Origin: Agromyces flavus
GTDB lineage: Bacteria > Actinomycetota > Actinomycetes > Actinomycetales > Microbacteriaceae
Length of the DNA stretch: 64,000 nt
Assembly (NCBI RefSeq): GCF_900104685.1
Contig: NZ_LT629755.1
Span: 3,472,001-3,536,000, forward strand
Reading direction: 5' to 3'
Position numbers and translations under genes: made by a program. Below are positions 16,059-24,931 of the stretch, piece by piece (position 1 is the stretch's first letter; every line of letters starts with the position of its first letter). A model generated the notes under the pieces. It was not told the DNA's origin. It was given only the letters and a program-made list of their open reading frames with translations, and ran no database searches.

Positions 16059-18671
16059 ATGATGAGGGCCCTCGTCGCATCGGTCGCCGCTGCGGTGATC
16101 GCGATCGCCGCACTGGGCGCAGCGCCGTCCGTCCCGGCCGCCTCGGCGGCACCGACGGCGAACCAGGCCGTCGCTGCAGTCGCGCCGCCGGCCGTGAACC
16201 CGATCGTCGCCGAGAATCGCCTGCCCGGCACGAACGCATGGCAGATCCCCTGGTCCGGGTACTCACTGGCGACCGATCGCGACCTCGCGGTCAAGGCGTT
16301 CGCGTCCGAGGTCAGCATCGACCAGGGCCAGTCCGTCGGCATCCACGTGCACGTCGCGACCGCGGGATCGACGCGCTACGACGTGTTCCGGCTCGGCTGG
16401 TACCAGGGCCAGGGCGGCCGCCGGGTGACGGGCGGCACGTTCAACGCATCGCCGGCACCCGCCTGCACCACTCAGGCGACGTACGGGACCGTGACGTGTC
16501 CCTGGCCGCGATCGTTCACGGTGCAGACCGGAGCGAACTGGACGAGCGGCGTCTACGCGGTCGTGGTGACCCGCGGGACGAAGCAGACCTACGCGTCGTT
16601 CGTGCTGCGCGACGACGACGCGTCCGGCAAGCTCGTGCACGTCCAGCCCACCTTCACCTATCAGGCGTACAACAACTTCCCCGACAACGGCACGACGGGC
16701 AAGAGCCTCTACACCTACAACTCCTACGGTGCGAAGACCGTCTCCGGAGACCGCCAGGCGGTCAAGGTCAGCTTCGATCGGCCCTACCCCAACTCGGGCG
16801 CCTCGCTGCTCATGAACGAGGAAGCGCCGATGATCCGCTATGCGGAATCGCGCGGGTTCGACGTCGTCTACGCCACCAATCTCGACCTGCATCGTGATCC
16901 CGGCCTGCTCGCCGGACAGCAGGGCATGATCTCGGTCGGACACGACGAGTACTGGAGCAGCGAGATGTTCACCGCGGCCGAGGTCGCGCGCGACGCCGGC
17001 GTCGACCTGGCCTACTTCGGCGGCAACAACATGTACTGGCAGGTGCGGGTGGAACCGTCGGCGTCCGGCACGCCGAACCGCATCATCGTCTGCTACCGCA
17101 GTGCCTCGCTCGACCCGGTGAAGGGTGCGACGAGCACCATCCGGTTCCGCGACATCCCACGCCCGGAGCAGCCCGTGATCGGCCAGATGTGGCCCGTGAC
17201 GGACGGCCTCGGGCTGGTCGGATCCCCGGCGGCGTGGGTCGTGCGAGGGGCGAACCACTGGATGTACCGCGGAGCGGGCTTGCGCGACGGATCCAAGATC
17301 CCGGGGCTCGTCGGCATCGAGGCCGACCGCCGGCACGCCGAGTACCCCGCGCCGACCCTGCTCCAGGGCACCACGCAGGCGGTCCTCGCGCAGTCGCCCT
17401 TCACCGCCCGGAACGGGGGGACCGGCCTGCACGAGGCGACCCTCTACCAGGCGCCCTCGTCGGCTGTCGTGTTCTCCGCCGGAACGCTGAACTACACGTC
17501 GGGCCTGATGGGCGGATACGTGGCCGCGCAGCAGCCGGTCCGGACCATGACGACGAACCTCCTCTCGCGGTACAGCGGTGCACAACTCGCCGCGGGGACC
17601 GAGCGAGTCTGGGGGACCGACCGGTACGCGACGGCCGTGGCGCTCTCGAAGCGGGGCTTCCCCGACAGCGGCGTCCCCGTGGCGTACCTCGCCACGGGCG
17701 CCGCCTTCCCCGACGCACTCGCGGCAGGTGCGGCCACGGGCGGCGTTGGGCCGGTGCTGCTCGTGCCCGGAACGACCATCCCGCAGTCGGTCCTCACCGA
17801 GCTGACGCGGCTGCGGCCCGCGAAGCTCGTCGTGGCGGGCGGACCGTCCGTCGTCTCGGACGCCGTGATGGCCGCGGCCTCGAAGGCGGCCGGAGTGACG
17901 GCCGTGCGCGCGTCCGGCACCGACCGCTATGCGACGGCGGCCGACGTCTCGGCGCGCACGTTCTCGCCTGGCGTGCCGGTCGCCTACGTCGCGACGGGCG
18001 CCGACTTCCCCGATGCGCTCACGGCGAGCGCCGCGGCGGCGCAACTCGGAGGTCCCGTCCTGCTCACCGCTCCGACGGCCCTCCCGTCGTCCACTCGCGC
18101 CGAGCTCGACCGGCTGAACCCCCAGCGCGTCATCGTGGTGGGGTCGCCCGGCGCGGTCTCCGATGCCGTGCGAACGGCCATCACCGCGTACGCGCCTCGG
18201 GTCGTCCGCCTCGGCGGCGCCGATCGCTACGAGACGGCGGCGGCGATCGCGCAGGACCTCGCTGCAGCCGGATCCGTGAACCTCGCCGCCGTCGCAACGG
18301 GCCTGAACTTCCCCGACGGCCTCGCGGCCGGTCCGGTGGTGGCCTCGCAGGGCGGGGTGCTGCTCATCACGGCGACCTCGCTCACGCCGGGAGTGGCCGA
18401 GCAGCTCGTGCGAGGCGATCCGGGCAACGTCATGCTCGCCGGCTCCGAGAGCGTGATCTCGGCGAGCGTCGCCAACGCGATCGCGGGACTGTTCGCGCCG
18501 ATCGGCACGAGCACCCTCGAAGCTCCGCTGCAGTCCCTCACGAACGACGCGACCGTGCCCGACACGGGTCCGCAGGACGAGTTCATCCCGCCGGGGCTCC
18601 AGGGCAAGGAGCTCCCGTGGCTCGACACGCCGGCGGCGGACCGCCGTCCGCCGACGGCGGGCCAGGGGTGA
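16059..18671 (+). CDS. Secreted N,N-dimethylformamidase-beta-like protein with three cell-wall-binding (CWB2) repeats
   Basis: An 870-residue exported protein. The signal peptide is MMRALVASVAAAVIAIAALG, with likely cleavage after about residue 30 (AASA). Residues about 60-500 resemble the C-terminal domain of the N,N-dimethylformamidase beta subunit: FRLGWYQGQGGRRV, AYNNFPDNGTTGKSLYTYNS and SVGHDEYWS. Three CWB2 repeats follow, starting at WGTDRYATA (about 517), SGTDRYATA (about 618) and GGADRYETA (about 718). CWB2 repeats attach proteins non-covalently to the cell wall, so the protein probably sits on the surface. The enzymatic substrate is unknown. aaggag at 16051-16056 fits the second ATG (16062) better than the first. 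Confidence 0.85.
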   Translation: MMRALVASVAAAVIAIAALGAAPSVPAASAAPTANQAVAAVAPPAVNPIVAENRLPGTNAWQIPWSGYSLATDRDLAVKAFASEVSIDQGQSVGIHVHVATAGSTRYDVFRLGWYQGQGGRRVTGGTFNASPAPACTTQATYGTVTCPWPRSFTVQTGANWTSGVYAVVVTRGTKQTYASFVLRDDDASGKLVHVQPTFTYQAYNNFPDNGTTGKSLYTYNSYGAKTVSGDRQAVKVSFDRPYPNSGASLLMNEEAPMIRYAESRGFDVVYATNLDLHRDPGLLAGQQGMISVGHDEYWSSEMFTAAEVARDAGVDLAYFGGNNMYWQVRVEPSASGTPNRIIVCYRSASLDPVKGATSTIRFRDIPRPEQPVIGQMWPVTDGLGLVGSPAAWVVRGANHWMYRGAGLRDGSKIPGLVGIEADRRHAEYPAPTLLQGTTQAVLAQSPFTARNGGTGLHEATLYQAPSSAVVFSAGTLNYTSGLMGGYVAAQQPVRTMTTNLLSRYSGAQLAAGTERVWGTDRYATAVALSKRGFPDSGVPVAYLATGAAFPDALAAGAATGGVGPVLLVPGTTIPQSVLTELTRLRPAKLVVAGGPSVVSDAVMAAASKAAGVTAVRASGTDRYATAADVSARTFSPGVPVAYVATGADFPDALTASAAAAQLGGPVLLTAPTALPSSTRAELDRLNPQRVIVVGSPGAVSDAVRTAITAYAPRVVRLGGADRYETAAAIAQDLAAAGSVNLAAVATGLNFPDGLAAGPVVASQGGVLLITATSLTPGVAEQLVRGDPGNVMLAGSESVISASVANAIAGLFAPIGTSTLEAPLQSLTNDATVPDTGPQDEFIPPGLQGKELPWLDTPAADRRPPTAGQG

Positions 18672-18722
18672 CCGACCCGGTCCGCGTCGCCATTTAGGGT
18701 CCCGTCGGTCGGTCGTCCGCTG

Positions 18723-18742
18723 GGTCGGCCGCGCGGCCGACC
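18723..18742. terminator. GC-rich palindrome between convergent genes
   Basis: GGTCGGCCGC is followed directly by GCGGCCGACC, a perfect 20-bp palindrome in the 78-bp gap between two converging genes. No T-tract follows. A bidirectional terminator is plausible but unproved. Confidence 0.4.
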
Positions 18743-18749
18743 GACCGGC

Positions 18750-20378
18750 CTACAGGCCGCGGTGGAGGTCGGCCCGGCGAGGCCCGCGCAATGACCGGTC
18801 GTTGGGTCCGGCGGGCTCGGGTAGGGGCGCCGGGGTGCCCGCCGCGCGTGCGTCGTCGAGGAGCACGCGCCGCGCATTCTCGTAGAGTTCCATGGCCTGC
18901 TCGGGGGTGTCGCCGACCGCGGTCATGCCCACCCGGCCGTGCTCGGTGAGGGAAGTGATCATGTGGAACACGATCCCCGTCTGTCGCGCGTGGTCGTAGT
19001 GCAGTCCTTGGAGCGCGACCGCGTCGAACAGGTCCCCGATCGAGAGCGCGCGGAGCTTCGGCGACTCGAGGTGGTCCGTCGCCACGAGGTGCTTCTCGAC
19101 GCCACCGGGCGTGAGGAATCGCCCGGTGCCCGCGTCGTATCGTCCGTCGGTGAGGAACTGCAGGGTGAGGAACGGATGCGTCGTGCCTCCCTTGCGCAGG
19201 TTCAGCTCGATCGCGTAGGCCGACCAGTCGCCCGCGGCATCCCGGACCACCACGAAGTCCACCGCGAACCGTCCGAGCACGCCCTCGGCGGCGAGCCGTT
19301 CGCCGATGGTCATCGCCGGCCCGCTGATGAGCTCGGCGTAGGCCGGGTCGGCCGGGAACACGCAACCGAGGTAGCTCTGCCCGCTCGCGCCGCCGAGCAG
19401 TTGGTCGTGCGTGGACAGGAGTTCCACCGTCCCGTCGGGCAGCACGCGCAGCTGCACGCTCGGGCTCACGATCTCCTCTCCCACGATGCGCTCCTCGACG
19501 ATGCCGCCGTCGGAGGCGAGCCGGGCTGCATACGCGTCGAACACGGCCGCGGGATCCTCCATCCGCATCTCGCGCACGCACGCCTCGATCGCCGCGCGCC
19601 GCTCGGAGGCGGGAAGGCCTGCGACACGGTCGAGCTCGACGAGCGCGTTCCCCGAACCCGAGACGCCCTCGTTGAGCTTCACGATGACCTGGCGGAGGTT
19701 CGGGCGCCGCTCCATGAGCTCCTCGATCGCCGTCACGACCTCGTCGATGCCGTGCAGGTCCTCCATGCCGACCGGGTGGGGCACTCCGACCTCGGCGAAC
19801 AGGCGGCGGCAGCCGGTCTTGGTGCCGAGACGCGCGAGCCGGGGATCGGAACCGTACATGGGGATGCCGAGGCTCAGCGCCAGATCGCGCTCGTGCCGCG
19901 TGGTGCTGTACGGGATGAGGTGGCAGTGCGCCCGGTTCGGGATCAGCGCCGCGATCTCGGCGAGGAGCTTCGGACGATCGAGGATCTTCTCGCTGAGGGC
20001 CCGCGACGACAGGTCGCCGACGGAGACCAGGAACAGCCGTCGCCGGGCGTGGCTCGGGATGACGCCGGGCAGCAGCGCGAGGTAGTACTCGACGATGCTC
20101 GGGTCGATCCTCGTCGAGGTGACGTAGATCATCCGCATCCTCGGCTGGCGCAGCAGGAGCAGGAGGAACAGGAACCGCTCCTCGTACGCCTGGGCCAGGG
20201 TGCCGCTGCCCGGGAGGAGCCGGGTCGACGAGGGCACGGACGGCACGACCACGACCGACTCGTCGTCGAGGTCGTGTCCCATTGCGTCCCACACCGAGGG
20301 CATGCGCAGCTGGAGCTCGGCGAACCGGCGGAAGCGGGCGTCGTCGTCGAGCTCGGCCAGCAGGGTGGGTTCACTCAT
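18750..20378 (-). CDS. ATP-grasp peptide-ligase-like protein (PGM1-related)
   Basis: A 542-residue cytoplasmic protein. The first part is a pre-ATP-grasp domain (YVTSTRIDPSIVEYYLALLP). An ATP-grasp core follows, with VIVKLNEGVSGSGNALVEL and a metal-binding strand ending AIELNLRKGGTTHPFLTLQF. The C-terminus (TGIVFHMITSLTEHGRVGMT) resembles the PGM1 C-terminal domain. PGM1 of pheganomycin synthesis joins a nonproteinogenic amino acid to a ribosomal peptide by ATP-grasp chemistry; the substrate here is unknown. It overlaps the receiver-cyclase gene by 4 bp, so it is the effector end of a signalling operon. I see no precursor-peptide gene nearby. Confidence 0.75.
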   Translation of the reverse strand: MSEPTLLAELDDDARFRRFAELQLRMPSVWDAMGHDLDDESVVVVPSVPSSTRLLPGSGTLAQAYEERFLFLLLLLRQPRMRMIYVTSTRIDPSIVEYYLALLPGVIPSHARRRLFLVSVGDLSSRALSEKILDRPKLLAEIAALIPNRAHCHLIPYSTTRHERDLALSLGIPMYGSDPRLARLGTKTGCRRLFAEVGVPHPVGMEDLHGIDEVVTAIEELMERRPNLRQVIVKLNEGVSGSGNALVELDRVAGLPASERRAAIEACVREMRMEDPAAVFDAYAARLASDGGIVEERIVGEEIVSPSVQLRVLPDGTVELLSTHDQLLGGASGQSYLGCVFPADPAYAELISGPAMTIGERLAAEGVLGRFAVDFVVVRDAAGDWSAYAIELNLRKGGTTHPFLTLQFLTDGRYDAGTGRFLTPGGVEKHLVATDHLESPKLRALSIGDLFDAVALQGLHYDHARQTGIVFHMITSLTEHGRVGMTAVGDTPEQAMELYENARRVLLDDARAAGTPAPLPEPAGPNDRSLRGPRRADLHRGL

Positions 20379-21526
20379 CCCTCGACCTCCCCGGATGGAT
20401 CGTCCGCCGCCCGCGCCAGGCCGGTGACGGCGTACGCGCGGACGGGCCGGCTGAATCCCTTCAGCTCGAGCTCGCCGACCGGCTCGCCGACCGCGACGCC
20501 GTCGGTCGCGCCGAACACGCGCTGGGCGACGAGGATCTGGCTCGGTGCCGCCGCCGCGCAGAGGCGCGCGGCGAGGTTCGTCACGCTCCCGATCGCGGCG
20601 TAGTCCGACCGACCCTCGAATCCGATGCGGCCGAGTGTCGCGTAGCCCTGCGCGATGCCGACGCCGAACCCGAGGTCGTTGCCGCGTCGGCTCCATCCCT
20701 CGGCGAGCTGCTCGACGCGATCGCGCATCGCGACCGACATCTGCACCGCGCGCGCCGCCGGGTCCTCGCACGGGATCGGGTCGTTGAAGAACACCATGAG
20801 GCCGTCGCCCGTGAACCGCTCGAGGGTGCCCTCGAACCGGTCGATGAGCTCGCCCAGCGCCGCGTGGTACTCGCCGAGCACGCCCATGACCTCCTCGGGT
20901 TCGCTCGACTCGGCGAAGGCGGTGAACCCGCGCAGGTCGCAGAAGACGACGACGATCTCGCGGCGATGGCTGCCGAGGAACGAGTCGTCGTCGCCGGTGT
21001 CGATGACGAGCTCCACGAGCTGCGGCGGCAGGAAGCGCCGCAAGCGGTTCACGCGCTCGAGCTCGTCGACCTGGGCCGCGACTCGCGCCTCGAGCTCGCC
21101 GTTCCATTCCGCGAGCTCGACGGCCTGGCGCTCGATCGTGTCCTGGTAGCGCTTGATCCGGGCCAGGTTCGCGACGCGTGCGAGCAGCTCACCCTGGTCG
21201 AACGGCTTGGTCACGAAGTCGTCCGCGCCGGCCTCGATCGCGTGCAGCTTCTCGTGGTCGCCGCTGGCGGTGATCATGACGACCGGGAGGAACTCGAGCC
21301 CGGGCATCCCGCGGATGCGGCGGCACACCTCGTAGCCGTCGATTCCGGGCATCACCACGTCGAGCAGCACGAGATCCGCGCCCGAGTCCGGCAGCATCTC
21401 GAGCGCCGCCTCGCCCGAGGTCGCCGTCAGCACCCGGTAGCCGCGGGGGCTCAGCACCGCGTCGAGCAGCCGGAGGTTCTGCGGGAGGTCGTCCACCGCC
21501 AGGACGGTGATCCGGTCATCCACCAT
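20375..21526 (-). CDS. Response-regulator receiver fused to class III adenylate/guanylate cyclase
   Basis: A 383-residue two-domain protein. The receiver (about 6-122) has Asp-Asp at 12-13, phospho-acceptor Asp56 (DLVLLDVVMPGIDGYEV) and Lys in FVTKPFD. A short coiled-coil linker (VAAQVDELERVNRLRRFL) leads to a class III cyclase domain with both metal aspartates (VVVFCDLRGFTAF and RFTGDGLMVFFND) and the GYATLGRIGFEGRSDYAAIG segment. It should make cAMP or cGMP when phosphorylated. The ATG at 21526 is chosen over the GTG at 21541. The gene overlaps the upstream receiver gene by 11 bp and the ligase gene by 4 bp. Confidence 0.88.
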   Translation of the reverse strand: MVDDRITVLAVDDLPQNLRLLDAVLSPRGYRVLTATSGEAALEMLPDSGADLVLLDVVMPGIDGYEVCRRIRGMPGLEFLPVVMITASGDHEKLHAIEAGADDFVTKPFDQGELLARVANLARIKRYQDTIERQAVELAEWNGELEARVAAQVDELERVNRLRRFLPPQLVELVIDTGDDDSFLGSHRREIVVVFCDLRGFTAFAESSEPEEVMGVLGEYHAALGELIDRFEGTLERFTGDGLMVFFNDPIPCEDPAARAVQMSVAMRDRVEQLAEGWSRRGNDLGFGVGIAQGYATLGRIGFEGRSDYAAIGSVTNLAARLCAAAAPSQILVAQRVFGATDGVAVGEPVGELELKGFSRPVRAYAVTGLARAADDPSGEVEG

Positions 21527-21905
21527 CGCGGCGTCCGTCACCGAGGAACGCGTCGACCTGCGACGGCAGGTCGCGCACGCTGATGGGCTTGCTCAGGTAC
21601 CCGTCGAACCCGGCCGCGGCGGTGCGCTCGCGGTCCTCGCGCATCGCGAACGCCGTGACGGCGACGACGGGCACGCCGTCGACGCGTGCGTCCTGGCGGA
21701 TACGGCGCAGCGCCTCGTACCCGTCGATGCCCGGCAGCTGCAGGTCCATCAGCACGAGGTCGGGTCCGCACTCGCCGGCGAGGCGCACGCCGTCCTCGCC
21801 GGTCTGCGCCTCGACGATGTCGTAACCGAAGGCCGTGAGCACGTCGCGCACGAGCTTGAGGTTCAGCGGGTTGTCCTCGACGACGAGGATGCGGCGTCCG
21901 GCCAT
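21516..21905 (-). CDS. Single-domain response regulator (receiver only)
   Basis: A 129-residue stand-alone receiver of CheY/DivK type. It has EDNPLNLKL with the acidic pair near residues 10-11, phospho-acceptor Asp54 (LVLMDLQLPGIDGYEALRRI), the Thr/Ala switch VVAVTAFAM, and Lys in YLSKPI. There is no output domain, so it likely shuttles phosphate or acts by protein-protein contact between the hybrid kinase and the receiver-cyclase. The ATG shares a base with the kinase stop (TGATG), indicating translational coupling. Confidence 0.9.
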   Translation of the reverse strand: MAGRRILVVEDNPLNLKLVRDVLTAFGYDIVEAQTGEDGVRLAGECGPDLVLMDLQLPGIDGYEALRRIRQDARVDGVPVVAVTAFAMREDRERTAAAGFDGYLSKPISVRDLPSQVDAFLGDGRRDGG

Positions 21906-24217
21906 CAGCTCGCACCCCTTCCGGGTGGCGTCGAGGCCGGGAGGTCCGCCGCCGGCCCGGTGCTCGCGTCGACCCCGGTGCCGGACGCGCCGACGGCGCC
22001 CACCCTGCGGAGCGCGCCCACCAGGTCGTCGCGTCCGACCGGCTTGACGAGGTAGTCGGCCGCACCGTGCGCGAGCCCGCGCGAGCGCTCGTCGAGGATC
22101 GAGACGATGACGACCGGGATGTCGCGGGTCGCCTCGTCGTCGCGCAGCGTGGTGAGGACGCTCCACCCGTCCATGCCGGGGAGGCGGATGTCGAGGATGA
22201 CCGCCGCCGGCGCATGCGCCCGGATCAGCTCGATCCCCTCGTTGCCGTCCCGGCCGAGCACCACCCTGACGCCGAGGCCGTCGAGGTAGGCGGTCATGAG
22301 GTCGAGCGACGCGCGGTCGTCGTCGACGACCACGATCACCGGCAGGTGGTGCCCGTCGCCGTCCTGCGCGACCGGCGAGCTGGGAGCCGGCCGGTGCATC
22401 GGCACCGAGAAGCCGAACGTGCTCCCCGCGCCCAGCTCGGACTCGAGCCACATCCGGCCGCCCAGTAGCGTCACGATGCGGCGGCACAGCGTCAGGCCCA
22501 GGCCCGTGCCCTCCTCGCGCTGCGGACCCCGCCGGCCCTGCTGGAACGACTCGAAGATGCGCTCGCGATCGTCCGGCGCGATCCCCGGCCCGTCGTCGGT
22601 GACCGTCACGGCGAGCTCGTCGCCGTCCCGGCGGGCCACCACGTCGACGTGGCCGCCGTCGGGCGTGAACTTGACCGCGTTGCTCAGCAGGTTCACGAGC
22701 ACCTGCTTGATGCGCAGCTCGTCGGACTCGATGCCGTCCACGGCGGGATCGACCTCGAGCGTCACCGCGATCCCGTGGAGTCCCGCACGCTCCCGCACCA
22801 TCGAGATGCCGTACTCCATCACGGATCGCACCGAGAACCGCGAGGTCGACAGCTCCATCCGCCCCGCCTCGACCTTCGACAGGTCGAGGATGTCGTTGAG
22901 CAGCTGCAGCAGGTGACGGCCCGAGCTCAGGATGTCGCGGAGGTACTCGTCCTGGCGCTCGTTGAGTTCGCCGAACATCCGCTCCAGCAGCACCTCCGAG
23001 AACCCGATGACCGCGTTCAGCGGCGTGCGCAGCTCGTGCGACATGCTCGCGAGGAATTCCGACTTGTGCTGGCTGACCACCTGCAGCTCGGCGGTCTTCG
23101 TCTCGAGCTCGCGGAAGAGCTGGGCGTTCCACACCGCCAGCGCGGACTGGCTCGCGAAGGTCTCGAGGAACTCCACCGTCTCCTCCGAGAACGCGCCGGG
23201 ACGCTTGCGGCGCACCACCAGTGCACCGATGATGCGATCACCGCGCAGCACCGGCACGGCCAGGACCGAGCGCCATCCGTCGTCGTGCAGGAGCTTCAGG
23301 TGCGGATCGAGGTGCTCGACCGTGTCGAGGTCGGCGACCGCGATCGGATGGCCCTCCAGGGCGGCACGGCCCACGAGCGTGGTCTCGAGCTCCACGCGGA
23401 TGCCGCGCAGCTTCCGGAGCAGTTCGGCGCTCGAGGCGTAGGCGCTGCGCACCGAGAAGCAGCGTTCCTCCTCGACGTACTCCATGATCGAGCCGCCGTC
23501 GCATCCCGAGAAGCGCACGGCGTTCATGATGATGTTCTGCAGCACCTCGTCGAGCACGAGGCTCGAGCTGACCACGGCGCCCACGTCGCTGAGCGCCTCG
23601 AGCTGCTCCACGCGGCGGGCGAGCTCGGCGCTGCGCTGCTCGAGTTCGCGGACGAGGTGCGCGTTGCGCACGACGATCGCCGCCTGCGCCGCGAACGCCT
23701 CGAGCAGCGCGATCGCCCGGGCGTCGAAGGGATCGACCTCGCTGCGCCACAGCGACAGCGCCCCGACCACGTCGTCGTCGAGCAGCATCGGCGCCGACAC
23801 CAGGGTTCGGTATCGTGCGATCTCCTGGACGTCCTGCCGGCCGTATTCCGGATCGCTGAGGACGTCTGCGATCTGCTGGACCTTCCGATCGAGCGTGACC
23901 CGGCCGATGAGGGTCCGACGATCGCGCTGGAACGGATGCTCGTCGACGTATCGCACGAACTCGTCGGACAGGCCGACCGACGAGGACAGCACGAACTGGT
24001 CGCCGTCGATGAGGTACACCTGGGCGGCCTCGCACCGGCACAGGCGCCGTGCGCTCTCCACCACAGTGTCGAGCACGGCGTCGGGGTCGGACGAGGACCT
24101 GCCGAGCGCGGTGAGCACCTCGTTCATCGCGACGAACTGCTCGGTGGCGTCGTTGTAGTCGCGTTCGAGGCGGCGGAACCGCTCCTCGTCGACCGGGTGA
24201 TCACGCTCGCCGACCAT
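21905..24217 (-). CDS. Hybrid sensor histidine kinase: GAF-GAF-HisKA-HATPase-receiver
   Basis: A 770-residue soluble kinase with no transmembrane segment, so it senses cytoplasmic signals. Two GAF domains (about 45-190 and 210-370) precede the dimerisation domain with His394 (EFLASMSHELRTPLNAVIGF). The ATPase domain has DDGPGIAPDDRERIFESFQQ and GTGLGLTLCRRIV. A C-terminal receiver has phospho-acceptor Asp676 (AVILDIRLPGMDGWSVL). Two GAF domains next to HisKA suggest small-ligand or redox/light sensing, but the ligand is unknown. First gene of a four-gene operon with two receiver proteins and an ATP-grasp ligase. Confidence 0.92.
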   Translation of the reverse strand: MVGERDHPVDEERFRRLERDYNDATEQFVAMNEVLTALGRSSSDPDAVLDTVVESARRLCRCEAAQVYLIDGDQFVLSSSVGLSDEFVRYVDEHPFQRDRRTLIGRVTLDRKVQQIADVLSDPEYGRQDVQEIARYRTLVSAPMLLDDDVVGALSLWRSEVDPFDARAIALLEAFAAQAAIVVRNAHLVRELEQRSAELARRVEQLEALSDVGAVVSSSLVLDEVLQNIIMNAVRFSGCDGGSIMEYVEEERCFSVRSAYASSAELLRKLRGIRVELETTLVGRAALEGHPIAVADLDTVEHLDPHLKLLHDDGWRSVLAVPVLRGDRIIGALVVRRKRPGAFSEETVEFLETFASQSALAVWNAQLFRELETKTAELQVVSQHKSEFLASMSHELRTPLNAVIGFSEVLLERMFGELNERQDEYLRDILSSGRHLLQLLNDILDLSKVEAGRMELSTSRFSVRSVMEYGISMVRERAGLHGIAVTLEVDPAVDGIESDELRIKQVLVNLLSNAVKFTPDGGHVDVVARRDGDELAVTVTDDGPGIAPDDRERIFESFQQGRRGPQREEGTGLGLTLCRRIVTLLGGRMWLESELGAGSTFGFSVPMHRPAPSSPVAQDGDGHHLPVIVVVDDDRASLDLMTAYLDGLGVRVVLGRDGNEGIELIRAHAPAAVILDIRLPGMDGWSVLTTLRDDEATRDIPVVIVSILDERSRGLAHGAADYLVKPVGRDDLVGALRRVGAVGASGTGVDASTGPAADLPASTPPGRGAS

Positions 24218-24270
24218 CGCCTCCCCCCGAGAGACCGATCGCGTCTTGCGACTTCGGGGTCATTGTCCTC

Positions 24271-24286
24271 CCGCGCCGGAGCGCGG
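24271..24286 (-). terminator. Short hairpin after the mrp operon
   Basis: CCGCGC-CGGA-GCGCGG forms a 6-bp stem with a 4-nt loop just beyond the mrpG stop, in the 79-bp gap before the histidine kinase gene on the same strand. It would separate the two operons. It is weak and has no T-tract. Confidence 0.35.
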
Positions 24287-24296
24287 CGCAATGTCC

Positions 24297-24662
24297 TCAG
24301 CGCGCCGCCGGGTCGTCCTCCTCCTCGTGCTCCGCGATGTCGCGTCCGAGGTCGTCCTCGATGAGCAGGTCGCGGCGGACGTGGTCGGAGCGGTAGGCCG
24401 CACGACCGAGCATGTGCGCGGTCATCGGCTGGGTGAGCAGCTGGAAGGTCATGATCAGGACGACCGTCGAGAGCACGCCCCACGTGGGGACGCGCAGCAC
24501 GATCGTCAGGAGCACGACCGCGAGTCCGAGTACCTGCGGCTTGGTCGCCGCGTGCAGGCGCGTGAGGACGTCGGGGAACCGGAGCACGCCGATCCCCGCG
24601 GCCATCGACAGGAAGCCGCTCAGCAGGATGAGGGCGCCGATGCCGAGCTCGGCGGCGTTCAC
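24297..24662 (-). CDS. mrpG: Mrp Na+/H+ antiporter subunit G
   Basis: A 121-residue membrane protein with about three helices. GALILLSGFLSMAAGIGVLR and FPDVLTRLHAATKPQVLGLA match the MnhG/PhaG family. The GTG at 24662 overlaps the mrpF stop (GTGA). A hydrophilic C-terminal tail (EHEEEDDPAAR) extends into the cytoplasm. It is the last gene of the antiporter operon. Confidence 0.88.
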   Translation of the reverse strand: MNAAELGIGALILLSGFLSMAAGIGVLRFPDVLTRLHAATKPQVLGLAVVLLTIVLRVPTWGVLSTVVLIMTFQLLTQPMTAHMLGRAAYRSDHVRRDLLIEDDLGRDIAEHEEEDDPAAR

Positions 24663-24931
24663 GAGGCGTCCTCCTTCGAGATGAAGCGTGCGATCGCGAT
24701 CGAGCCGACGATCGCGAAGAGCGCGAGCACGAGCATGACCACGAGGGTGTCGGTGTGGCGGTTGATCGCCATCTCGGCGCCGAGCCCGCAGATCGCGATC
24801 GCGAGCAGCACGTCGGTCGCGAGGGCCCGGTCCAGGATCGAGGGTCCGGTGATGATGCGGACGATGGCGGCGATCGCGCCGATGCCGAACATGATGCCGG
24901 CGAGCAGTCCCATGACGGCGAGCGGGCTCAT
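24659..24931 (-). CDS. mrpF: Mrp Na+/H+ antiporter subunit F
   Basis: A 90-residue integral membrane protein of three helices. RIITGPSILDRALATDVLLA is the family signature. It ends with a short basic/acidic tail. MrpF is a small subunit required for assembly of the hetero-oligomeric antiporter. It overlaps both neighbours by 4 bp, so it is translationally coupled. Confidence 0.9.
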   Translation of the reverse strand: MSPLAVMGLLAGIMFGIGAIAAIVRIITGPSILDRALATDVLLAIAICGLGAEMAINRHTDTLVVMLVLALFAIVGSIAIARFISKEDAS

